From Rhodococcus opacus (lineage in GTDB: Bacteria; Actinomycetota; Actinomycetes; Mycobacteriales; Mycobacteriaceae): a stretch of 64,000 bases of DNA. Below are positions 53,439 to 60,913 of this stretch, one piece after another. The translations under genes were made by a program, and so were the position numbers. The notes under the pieces were generated by a model. It worked only from the letters and a program-made list of their open reading frames with translations. It searched no databases and was not told where the DNA came from. Location: positions 62,001 to 126,000 of the forward strand of contig NZ_JAAXPA010000024.1 of NCBI RefSeq assembly GCF_012396235.1, read 5' to 3'. Within the stretch, counting starts at the first letter, position 1. Every line of letters starts with the position of its first letter.

Positions 53439-54320
53439 ATGGAAGAAGCGGGCGAGGTCACCGAGGTCAAGACGACATCACGTGAGGCGGACGAGTGGGA
53501 TGCGCGCTACACCGAGCGGGATCGCGTGTGGAGCGGAGAACCCAACGGCGCCCTAGTTGACGAGATGACCGGCGCACGGCCGGGACGCGCCCTGGACGTC
53601 GGCTGCGGTGAAGGCGCCGACGCGCTCTGGCTCGCTAGCCAGGGATGGGCCGTCACCGCGCTGGACATCTCCCAGGTCGCCCTCGACCGAGCAAAGGCCC
53701 ACGCCGACAGCGAGACCAAAGACATCACCTGGGTGCTGAGCGGACTGCTCGATGCCGACTTGCCCGCGGGTGGTTTCGACCTGGTCTCCGCCCAGTACCC
53801 CGCCTTGCGCAGTACCCCCGACCGTGCCGCCGAACGCGCGCTGGTCTCCGCCGTCGCACCGGGCGGCATCTTGCTGGTTGTGCACCACGACGTCCGCGAC
53901 GCGGATGCGGCGCGCGAGCACGGCTTCGACCCCGCTGATTGGGTCACACCCGGTGATGTGGCGGCGCTACTCGATGACAGCTGGCACATCGACGTCAACG
54001 AGGTGCGGGAACGTTCGATCAGCGGCGGCGCGGGAGCACACCACACCCACGACGCGGTTTACGGGCCCACAGGCGGCCCCACCGTAGCCCTTCCATCGGG
54101 CATCCGACTGCCGGTGGTTCTCTCGACGCCGACGCAGGATCACACAGGAAAACCACGACGGGAACAGCTACGCCCGCTTCACCGTCCAATGGTCGCGCCC
54201 ACCCCCACGATCGCACCCGCTACTGGGACCACCGACAGGCACGGTGGGTCAAGCATCACGCCAACCCGACCCGAGACTAGAGGCCATCATCACCGGACTG
54301 GACGAGACGCCCACCCCTAG
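53439..54320 (+). CDS. Class I SAM-dependent methyltransferase
   Basis: A 293-residue protein. Residues 15-205 are a Rossmann methyltransferase of the TehB/SmtA type: DARYTERDRVWSGEPNGALV, motif I ALDVGCGEGADALWLA (about 51-66), ALDISQVALDRAKAHA and GGILLVVHHDV. From about residue 210 the sequence becomes Pro/Thr/Arg-rich and unlike the family, whose members end near 210 residues. The last ~80 codons may be a read-through tail caused by a mutation near the usual stop. Substrate unknown; relatives act on tellurite, thiols or chlorinated compounds. Confidence 0.82.
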   Translation: MEEAGEVTEVKTTSREADEWDARYTERDRVWSGEPNGALVDEMTGARPGRALDVGCGEGADALWLASQGWAVTALDISQVALDRAKAHADSETKDITWVLSGLLDADLPAGGFDLVSAQYPALRSTPDRAAERALVSAVAPGGILLVVHHDVRDADAAREHGFDPADWVTPGDVAALLDDSWHIDVNEVRERSISGGAGAHHTHDAVYGPTGGPTVALPSGIRLPVVLSTPTQDHTGKPRREQLRPLHRPMVAPTPTIAPATGTTDRHGGSSITPTRPETRGHHHRTGRDAHP

Positions 54321-54445
54321 CCGGATTGTGGCCCGACAGAGAAGATGGTCAGGAAATGTCGCCGTGGGATGTCGAGAACCCGCGCGCGGCTTCGTCCCCG
54401 AAGTGAAACGGCCACAATGGGCCGCACCGCACCAAGGAGAACATG

Positions 54446-54871
54446 ATGGCCAAGTACCTACTGCTCAAGCACTACCGTGGCGCGCCCGCATCGATCAACG
54501 ACGTGCCCATGGACCAATGGACGCCGGAGGAAATCTCGGCCCACGTGCAGTACATGAACGACTTCGCCGCCCGGCTCGAGAGCACCGGCGAGTTCGTCGA
54601 CAGCCAGGCACTCTCCGCGGAGGGCACGTTCGTCCGCTACGACGGTGAGGGGCGACCGCCGGTCACCGACGGCCCGTTCGCGGAGACCAAGGACCTGATC
54701 GCCGGCTGGATGGTGATCGACGTCGAGACCCACGAGCGAGCGCTCCAACTGGCCGGCGAACTGTCCGCGGCCCCAGGGGCGGGTGGGAAACAGATCCACG
54801 AATGGCTCGAGGTGCGCCCGTTCCTGACCGCAGCTCCGACCACTACGGAGTGTGGTTTTCACCAGGGGTGA
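54446..54871 (+). CDS. YciI-family (DGPF-domain) protein
   Basis: A 141-residue protein with a ferredoxin-like YciI fold: MAKYLLLKHYRGAP, then PPVTDGPFAETKDLIAGWMV holding the conserved DGPF block, and IHEWLEVRPFL. In actinobacteria such genes usually sit before an ECF sigma factor; none follows here, and a hairpin with a T-run ends the unit. The second of two adjacent ATGs has the better distance to AAGGAG. Function unknown, possibly a small-molecule-binding partner of the sigma factor. Confidence 0.88.
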   Translation: MAKYLLLKHYRGAPASINDVPMDQWTPEEISAHVQYMNDFAARLESTGEFVDSQALSAEGTFVRYDGEGRPPVTDGPFAETKDLIAGWMVIDVETHERALQLAGELSAAPGAGGKQIHEWLEVRPFLTAAPTTTECGFHQG

Positions 54872-54974
54872 TGACACGTCCCCCGAAACTCTGATCGCAG
54901 TGCCGGGGACGCTCGAACAAGCAGACTGTCAAGTGCGCGGGCAAGAGTGGGCTGGAGTCGGCGACACTGCGGAT

Positions 54975-55319
54975 GCACAGGATGAGCCGGAGGCGTGCAC
55001 CCCTTCTCTGGGTTGGTGCCTCCGGTTTTCTGTCTCGACAGCCGCTCGGCGGTCATCCGTTTCTTCAGCTCCCGGCGGGCGCGTTGCTTCGGCGTCTCCT
55101 CTGGTTCGGGCTCGTCGTCGACCGCCCGGAAGGTTGCACGCCCGAGCACGATGTCCGGGTGCACGACCAGCTCGGGCGGTCCTTGTCGTCGGTGAACAGT
55201 CCGATCTCGACCCCCTCAGTCTTCAGTGACGTCCCGCAGCTCGATGATCATCCGCCGCCGATGCTGCCCGCCGGGCGACGGTAGCGTCCCTCACCGGCCA
55301 AGATCACCTCGAACCGCAT
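54975..55319 (-). pseudogene. Degraded gene of unknown family
   Basis: Three pieces in different minus frames read as one protein: MRFEVILAGEGRYRRPAGSI, then IGLFTDDKDRP, then VVHPDIVLGRATFRAVDDEP followed by a charged helix QRARRELKKRMTAERLS. The pieces are contiguous but separated by stops, so at least two frameshifts are needed. I do not know the family; the pattern suggests a decayed gene in a mobile or accessory stretch. Confidence 0.3.
54987..55029 (+). terminator. Rho-independent-like terminator after the YciI gene
   Basis: CCGGAG and CTCCGG close an outer stem and GCACC/GGTGC an inner one, followed directly by TTTTC. The plus-strand T-run fits the YciI gene 115 bp upstream. Confidence 0.55.
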
Positions 55320-55465
55320 CCGCTTCCAACTCACCGGTCCACGGTAGGCACGAACACCCAAAGTCACTGAAAAGCAATAATACTCAGAAATAGCCCAACC
55401 TACTCACAAACTGTCCCGCTCGGCACAGGGGACACGCGGCCCAGCAGTTGAGCAAACCCAGCCGA
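55320..55465. other. Spacer before the TetR gene stop
   Basis: About 145 bp including an A/T-rich patch near 55365-55400. No gene seen. Confidence 0.35.
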
Positions 55466-56071
55466 TCAGCAGGTAGCGCCGGGCGATCCCGGGCCCCGAA
55501 GGTAGTCGATCAGAGTGTCGAGGACGGCTTCGAGATCCTCGACACTGCCCGTCGACCGCAGGACCTGCACCCCACCCTGAATTCCCGCGATGAACGCGGA
55601 CGCGGTGCGCGGCGCATCCAGTTCCGCCCGGATCTGCCCTGCCGCCTGCATCGCCTCGATCCCGGCCACGACGTGGGTCCGCCACTGTGCCAGCAGTGTT
55701 CGGACCACTTCGTAGGCCCCCGGCGTTCCGCCCGCCTGGGCCAGCAGCGACCCGAGCGGACAGTGCGCTCCCTGAGCGCGGTAGCGGGTGACCAACGCAT
55801 CCCGCCACCTCAGCCACGCCGCCCACGACGTCAGCGCGCCGAGGTGCGGTTGCTGATCGTCGAGAACCCGGCCCGCCTCGTAGACGGCGACGGCGAGCAG
55901 CAGTTCGTCCTTACCGCCCGGAAAGTAGTGGAACAGCTGTCCCTTGCTGGTTCCGGTGATCGCGCGGATGTCGTCGAGCGTGACCTGACCGGGCTCACCA
56001 CCCCGAAGATGAGTCGCGGCACCCTCGACGATGCGCTGTCTGGTCGCGAGCCCCTTCGCAGTGATCGGCAT
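55466..56071 (-). CDS. TetR-family transcriptional repressor
   Basis: A 201-residue TetR protein. The N-terminal HTH (about 8-52) includes TRQRIVEGAATHLRGGEPGQ, TLDDIRAITGTSKGQLFHYF and GGKDELLLAV. The C-terminal ligand domain has CPLGSLLAQAGG, typical of the TetR_C_33/YxaF-like group. It is divergent from an SDR gene 113 bp away, with a dyad between them, the classic layout for a repressor of an NAD(P)-dependent oxidoreductase. Confidence 0.9.
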   Translation of the reverse strand: MPITAKGLATRQRIVEGAATHLRGGEPGQVTLDDIRAITGTSKGQLFHYFPGGKDELLLAVAVYEAGRVLDDQQPHLGALTSWAAWLRWRDALVTRYRAQGAHCPLGSLLAQAGGTPGAYEVVRTLLAQWRTHVVAGIEAMQAAGQIRAELDAPRTASAFIAGIQGGVQVLRSTGSVEDLEAVLDTLIDYLRGPGSPGATC

Positions 56072-56144
56072 ATGCCGACGGTAACGCAATTCTGGACCGG
56101 CCAACCCTCCACTACTCCATTGGCAGCGATCACACCCCACTTTC

Positions 56145-56160
56145 TGGACTTGTGGGTCCA
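56145..56160. promoter_or_regulatory. TGGAC-N6-GTCCA dyad, candidate TetR operator
   Basis: A 5-bp inverted repeat with a 6-bp spacer, followed by AAAAAATAGGTCC, lies 25 bp before the SDR start. Overlap with the likely -10 region (AATAGGT) would block the SDR promoter. The assignment to the TetR protein is inferred from position. Confidence 0.5.
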
Positions 56161-56184
56161 AAAAATAGGTCCTACGGTCGGGAC

Positions 56185-56958
56185 ATGACCAATCACTTCA
56201 CCGGCAACCGACTGCAGGGCCGCACCGCCCTCGTCACCGGATCGACCTCCAACATCGGGCGCGCAATCGCCGTCGCCTTCGCCGCCGAGGGCGCCCACGT
56301 GATCGTCTCCGGTCGCGACGCGGCACGCGGGGACGAGACCATCGCCGCGATCCAGGCGACGGGAGGCCGCGCGGACTTCCTCGCCGCCGACCTCGACGGC
56401 ACCTCCGCCACCAGCCACGCCCTCGCCGAGCAGGTGCTGCGCCTGACCGGCGGGCACCTCGACATCCTGGTCAACAACGCGGGCATCTTCCCGGCCTCCG
56501 GCACGATGACCGTCGACGACGACATCGTGGACCGCATCTACGCCGTGAACGTCAAGGCACCCATCTTCCTGGTGCAAGCCCTGGCCCCACACATGACCGA
56601 GAGCGGTGGCGGCGTCGTAATCAACCTCGGCTCGTGGGTGGCCCGCCTCGGAATCCCACACGGCCCCGTCTACGCCTCGTCCAAGGCCGCGATCGAGAGC
56701 CTGACCCGATCCTGGGCCGCCGAATTCGGCCCACGGGGCCTGCGCGTCAACGCCGTCTCCCCCGGCGTCATCCGCCCCGCCGGACCCGACGCCGACTCCC
56801 CGGCCGACACCCTGATGCACTCCACACCCGCCGGCCGGCCCGGCACCGCCGAAGACATCGCCGACGCCGTGCTCTACCTCGCCTCCGACGACGCCCGCTT
56901 CGTACACGGGACAGTCCTCGACGTCGACGGCGGACGCGTCGGAGTCAACACCGTGTAA
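56185..56958 (+). CDS. Short-chain dehydrogenase/reductase
   Basis: A 257-residue classical SDR, complete in all motifs: VTGSTSNIGRAIAVAF (cofactor, about 17-32), NNAG, the catalytic serine in INLGSWVAR, YASSK (Tyr/Lys) and VSPGVIRP. It uses NAD(P)H to reduce a ketone or aldehyde. Its partner is the divergent TetR repressor, likely relieved by the substrate or a related compound. ATG 56185 lies directly after the promoter region, with GGGAC upstream. Confidence 0.92.
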   Translation: MTNHFTGNRLQGRTALVTGSTSNIGRAIAVAFAAEGAHVIVSGRDAARGDETIAAIQATGGRADFLAADLDGTSATSHALAEQVLRLTGGHLDILVNNAGIFPASGTMTVDDDIVDRIYAVNVKAPIFLVQALAPHMTESGGGVVINLGSWVARLGIPHGPVYASSKAAIESLTRSWAAEFGPRGLRVNAVSPGVIRPAGPDADSPADTLMHSTPAGRPGTAEDIADAVLYLASDDARFVHGTVLDVDGGRVGVNTV

Positions 56959-57005
56959 TGCCCGCGGCACAAACCGAACACCGGCGCGACACGCACGACG
57001 ATGGC

Positions 57006-57326
57006 GTGAATGCTGCCGATGAAAAGACGATGCTGAAGTTCGCACAGACGTGGCAGCCCTGTGGCGGAGCGGATGAGCAGATCCTGTCCGAATTCGTTGT
57101 GACAGAAGCGTCGTATTACGTCAAGCTGCGCCAATACGATCCCCCACTGGTGCCGCGACTAGGCCTAAGAAAGTTCCGGCGCATCTGTACATGCGGACTG
57201 AACGAGCATTCCGTCGAACGGGACGTCCTGGGTCGTCTTCACGAACTACGGCGACCGTCTCATTCCAAGGACCCCTGTGCCTCGCGGCGGAGTCTCAGTC
57301 GCCGATGTAGCCGGTCTCGGGATTGA
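57006..57326 (+). CDS. Possible DUF3263-like small protein
   Basis: From GTG 57006 the frame gives 106 residues. The first part, EKTMLKFAQTWQPCGGADEQ followed by ILSEFVVTEASYYVKLRQY, resembles DUF3263 (a WxxxGxKExxIxxxF-SxxxYY pattern found in actinobacterial HTH-like proteins). The second half is basic and not family-like, and overlaps the convergent gene by 32 bp. It may be a decayed or diverged member. Confidence 0.4.
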   Translation: MNAADEKTMLKFAQTWQPCGGADEQILSEFVVTEASYYVKLRQYDPPLVPRLGLRKFRRICTCGLNEHSVERDVLGRLHELRRPSHSKDPCASRRSLSRRCSRSRD

Positions 57327-57615
57327 TCTGACCGAGGAAATCGCGGATCGACTCGCGATGCTCGTCAATTGTGTTCGGCTGCAGCGTAGAGGGAGTGTTC
57401 GCTCGATCCTGAATGCTCGAAGAGGCTACGCGTTGAAAGCTGGAGAAACCGTACCCCTTGTTCGGTCCGGATACCCAGTCATAGTCGCAGGCGCCTGGTT
57501 CGCCTGGGCGGAGTCTCACAGTGAAAACCTCACCGTCGACCGTCAACGTGAACGGCCCATCATCAGCCGTCGGTCGACTGTCACCTGCAGGCTCGTCGTG
57601 GTCCTCAGTACCCAT
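57295..57615 (-). CDS. Hypothetical small protein
   Basis: A 106-residue acidic protein. The central strand-rich part FTLTVDGEVFTVRLRPGEPG and DYDWVSGPNKGYGFSS looks like a conserved beta domain; the C-terminus is a helix with DEHRESIRDFLGQINPETGY. ATG 57615 has GAGGATG upstream. Similar proteins are often found scattered in rhodococcal accessory regions. Function unknown. The IS element inserted about 40 bp before its start and may affect its promoter. Confidence 0.65.
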   Translation of the reverse strand: MGTEDHDEPAGDSRPTADDGPFTLTVDGEVFTVRLRPGEPGACDYDWVSGPNKGYGFSSFQRVASSSIQDRANTPSTLQPNTIDEHRESIRDFLGQINPETGYIGD

Positions 57616-57661
57616 GAACGCATCCTCACATGCGTCGGGCTTGCCGGATCGGACCTCCTAG

Positions 57662-59080
57662 TAGTACTTTGTTAGCTCGGCGTGTCGGCTCGAGTTTTCG
57701 TGGCTTTCTCGAGAGCATGCGGGCATGGATACAGCCGCTCTCGCCCGTGTCGGGGAACAGTTGGATGCGTTTGTCGGTGAGGTATTCTCGTCGCTGGCGC
57801 GCAAGGATCAACGGGAGAAGGCGGGACTGTATGCGCGGGGGTTGATGCTCGACGGCCGGCGGAAGTCGATGCAGCCGATGGCGCAGCGGTTGCGGGTCGA
57901 TCATCAACAGTTGCAGCAGTTCGTGACCACCTCGCCGTGGGATGTGGTTCCGGTGCGGAAAACGCTGTCCCGCCGGGCGTGTGGTCTGATCGACCCGGAT
58001 GCCTGGGTCATCGATGACACCGGGTTCATCAAGGACGGACCCGCCTCGCCGGGCGTGGCCCGCCAGTACTCGGGCACCCTCGGCAAGGTCGGCAACTGTC
58101 AGATCGCGGTCAGCGTGCACGCCGCCACCGATGCGGCGTCCGCACCGCTGGACTGGCGCCTGTTCCTGCCCGAGACCTGGGACGATCGGTCGACCACCGA
58201 CCCCGACGCCGTCGCGGCGATCATCGCCCGCCGGCGACGGTCCGCGATCCCCGTCACCGAGCATCACCGCCCCAAATGGGCGATGGCGATCGAGATGATC
58301 GACGAGCTGACCGAGTGGGGCCGGATCCCGCCGGTCGTGGTCGCAGACGCCGGCTACGGCGACACCACCGCCTTCCGACTGGCCCTGACCGAGCGGGGCA
58401 TCGACTACGTCGTCGCCGTCAAGGGCGCGACCAGTGCCCATCCCGGCGACGCGGTCCCGGAGACCGGGGCCTACAGCGGCCGCGGTCGCCCGTCGACGCC
58501 CCGTTACGGCCCGCACACGACCTGCAAGGACCTCGTCCTCGCTGCCGGACGCAAGTCCCTGCGCACCGTGACCTGGCGCAAGGGAAGCAAGGCCGACCCC
58601 ACCAACCCCACGGCGGTGATGCGCTCGCGGTTCGCCGCGCTGCGGGTCCGCCCGGCGAACCGGGACATTCCCCGCGCCGAGGACGGCGCCCTGCCCGAGG
58701 TGTGGTTGCTCGCCGAGTGGCCGACCGGAGCGGATGAGCCGACCGACTACTGGCTCTCCACCCTCTCCGAGGACATCCCGCTGCCCGAGCTGGTGCGGCT
58801 GGCGAAGATCCGCTGGCGCGTCGAGCACGACTACCGGGAGCTGAAAACCGGTCTCGGACTGGATCATTTCGAGGGCCGTTCCTGGCTGGGCTGGCACCAC
58901 CACGCCACCCTGGTCACCGCCGCTCACCTGTTCCTCACCACTCTGCGGCTGGCCGACCCAAAAGCGTCTGGGCGGGGCTGACTCTGTACGCAATCGTGCG
59001 TGAACTCCAACGCGCACTTGCCCGTTGGATCGGTACCTGCCCACTATGCCACCACACCTTCCCCACCTAACAAAGTCCTA
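57662..59080 (+). mobile_element. IS701-family insertion sequence
   Basis: A 1419-bp element with 14-bp terminal inverted repeats: TAGTACTTTGTTAG (57662-57675) and CTAACAAAGTCCTA (59067-59080), one mismatch. It is flanked on both sides by CTAG (57658-57661 and 59081-59084), which fits the 4-bp target duplication of IS701 elements. CTAG is a palindrome, so duplication is likely but not formally distinguished from a target preference. One intact transposase gene fills the element, so it may still be mobile. Confidence 0.88.
57725..58981 (+). CDS. IS701-family transposase
   Basis: A 418-residue DDE transposase. Catalytic residues are visible in WVIDDTGFIKDG (first D, about 95), VVADAGYGDTTAF (second D, about 208) and RVEHDYRELKTGLGLDHFEG (E, about 365). 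The frame is intact and length is normal for the family. It sits within inverted repeats at 57662 and 59080. Confidence 0.93.
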   Translation: MDTAALARVGEQLDAFVGEVFSSLARKDQREKAGLYARGLMLDGRRKSMQPMAQRLRVDHQQLQQFVTTSPWDVVPVRKTLSRRACGLIDPDAWVIDDTGFIKDGPASPGVARQYSGTLGKVGNCQIAVSVHAATDAASAPLDWRLFLPETWDDRSTTDPDAVAAIIARRRRSAIPVTEHHRPKWAMAIEMIDELTEWGRIPPVVVADAGYGDTTAFRLALTERGIDYVVAVKGATSAHPGDAVPETGAYSGRGRPSTPRYGPHTTCKDLVLAAGRKSLRTVTWRKGSKADPTNPTAVMRSRFAALRVRPANRDIPRAEDGALPEVWLLAEWPTGADEPTDYWLSTLSEDIPLPELVRLAKIRWRVEHDYRELKTGLGLDHFEGRSWLGWHHHATLVTAAHLFLTTLRLADPKASGRG

Positions 59081-59084
59081 CTAG

Positions 59085-59406
59085 GAGCGCCCGACAATTG
59101 CCCCGGGCCCAACCGAGCAGTGAACTGGCGAGACCCAGTGGATCGGCTTCCCGCATGGCTACTGGCGGAAGGTACCGCGCAGGTTCGCGTTGATCAGCTC
59201 GTTCATGCGCTTGCTCGCGCCAGACGACCAGGTCAGGGCCGAAACCCGACAGCGGTTCATCAAAATGTATGAAGGCCCCACCTCTGCGTTGTTCCGTTGG
59301 CGCATGGCGGGGACGGCCGCGGGCAAGCAGGGTGACTCCCATCACAAGCTCGATCCCGCCCGCCCCGCGAAGTCGACGGGCGCGGGCACCTGATGAAGGG
59401 AATGCC
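59085..59406. other. Region between the IS and the permease
   Basis: About 320 bp. A frame with RRFALISSFMRLLAPDDQVR and ETRQRFIKMYEGP looks protein-like but has no start and is not recognised; it may be the remnant of a gene cut by earlier rearrangement. The permease promoter should be here. Confidence 0.35.
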
Positions 59407-60843
59407 ATGGGTACGACTCCGAACGGGGCCCATCAGCTCAAACCCGGCCTTAAACAGCGGCACCTGACAATGCTCTCGCTCGGCGGGGTCATCGGTGCCG
59501 GCCTGTTCGTGGGGTCGAGTGCGATCATCAACCAGGCTGGCCCGCTCGCCTTTGTCACCTACGGCATCACGGGGCTGATCGTGCTGCTGGTGATGCGGAT
59601 GCTCGGCGAAATGGCCGCAGCCAAACCATGTTCCGGTTCCTTTACCGACTACGCCCGAATGGCGTGGGGTGAGTGGGCAGGCTTTTCCACCGGGTGGCTG
59701 TATTGGTACTTCTGGGTCATCGTCGTCGGATTCGAGGCGGTCGTCGGCGGTCAGATGATCAACAAATGGATTCCGTCGCTGCCGGTGTGGGCGATCGCGG
59801 CTGCCCTCATGGTCATCATGACCGCGGTCAACCTGCTCTCGGTGGGCGCGTTCGGTGAGGCCGAGTACTGGTTCGCGAGCATCAAGGTGGTCGCCATCGT
59901 CGCTTTCATTGCGGTCGCCGCGCTGTTCGTCTTCGGGCTCTGGCCCGGCGCGAGCGTCGACTTCTCCAACCTCACCGACCATGGCGGGCTCCTCCCGAAC
60001 GGGCTGGCCACCCTGTTCATCGGTGTGGTCGTGGTGATCTTCTCCATGACCGGTGTCGAGGTCGTCACCATCGCCGCCGCCGAGTCGGCGGAACCGGCCA
60101 AGTCGATCCGCAAGGCGGTCAACTCCGTCGTCTTCCGCATCCTCGCGTTCTTCGTCATCTCCACGTTCCTGATCGCGGTGATCGTGCCGTGGGATTCGGT
60201 GGTACCGGGCGAGTCTCCGTTCGTCGCCGCCCTGGACCGGATCGGAATCCCCGGCACAGCGGACCTGCTCAACCTTGTCATCCTGGTGGCGGTGCTGTCG
60301 GTCCTCAACTCCGGCCTCTACACCTCCTCCCGGCTGCTGTTCGTCATGGGCGGCCGCGGCGACGCACCGGCCTGGATGACCTCGACCAACAAGCGTGGCG
60401 TTCCGGTCAAGGGCATCCTGTCCTGCACCGTCATCGGCTACGGATGCGTGGTCCTTGCGGCAATCTTCCCGGACACGGTGTTCCTGTTCCTGATCAACGC
60501 CTCCGGTGCGGTGTTCCTGTTCGTGTACTTCATGATCTGCATCTCCGAGCTGCGCCTGCGTCGACGGTGGGAGAAGGAGAACCCCGGCTCCCTCGAGTTC
60601 CGGATGTGGCTCTACCCGGGCCTGCCGATCCTGGTGACGGTGGCCATCGTCGCGGTACTGGTCAGCATGGGTTTCCGGGAAGCCAATCGGATCGAACTGA
60701 TGCAGGGAATCGCGGTGTGGGTGGTGCTGACGATCGTCTACTTCATCAAGAAGAAGACCCGCGCCTCCACACAGGTGGCCCCGGCCGCCGACGACAGCGG
60801 ACCCGACGTGTCCGGGGTGGCCACGGAGAGCATCAACTCCTGA
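59407..60843 (+). CDS. Amino-acid permease (APC superfamily), paralogue of the gene at 10044
   Basis: A 478-residue transporter with about 12 helices. It shares with the first permease GVIGAGLFVGSSA, VMRMLGEMAA, GWLYWYFWVIVVGFEAV, DFSNLTDHGG and SVLNSGLYTSSRLLF, so the two are close paralogues. ATG 59407 gives the family N-terminus; GAAGGGAATGCC is upstream. Together with the FAD oxidase at 62518 and PucR at 60914, it probably imports a polyamine or amino acid that the oxidase degrades. The carboxyl tail is Asp/Ser-rich. Confidence 0.9.
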   Translation: MGTTPNGAHQLKPGLKQRHLTMLSLGGVIGAGLFVGSSAIINQAGPLAFVTYGITGLIVLLVMRMLGEMAAAKPCSGSFTDYARMAWGEWAGFSTGWLYWYFWVIVVGFEAVVGGQMINKWIPSLPVWAIAAALMVIMTAVNLLSVGAFGEAEYWFASIKVVAIVAFIAVAALFVFGLWPGASVDFSNLTDHGGLLPNGLATLFIGVVVVIFSMTGVEVVTIAAAESAEPAKSIRKAVNSVVFRILAFFVISTFLIAVIVPWDSVVPGESPFVAALDRIGIPGTADLLNLVILVAVLSVLNSGLYTSSRLLFVMGGRGDAPAWMTSTNKRGVPVKGILSCTVIGYGCVVLAAIFPDTVFLFLINASGAVFLFVYFMICISELRLRRRWEKENPGSLEFRMWLYPGLPILVTVAIVAVLVSMGFREANRIELMQGIAVWVVLTIVYFIKKKTRASTQVAPAADDSGPDVSGVATESINS

Positions 60844-60863
60844 ACTTCGAGGTAGCACCTGAT

Positions 60864-60910
60864 GAACACCAGATGGGCTGGTCCGTGACGGACCAGCCCA
60901 TCTGGTGTTC
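60864..60910. terminator. Very long perfect hairpin between convergent genes
   Basis: The arm 60864-60886 (from GAACACCAG to GGTCCGT) is complementary over all 23 bases to 60888-60910, with one base between them. It lies between the stops of the permease and the convergent PucR gene (whose stop it touches ~4 bp away), a bidirectional terminator. Confidence 0.8.
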
Positions 60911-60913
60911 CGC

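Noticed and set aside
59260..60858. 532-codon minus-strand frame over the second permease
   Set aside because: Antisense to a certain transporter, with His/Asp-rich repeats and no motifs.
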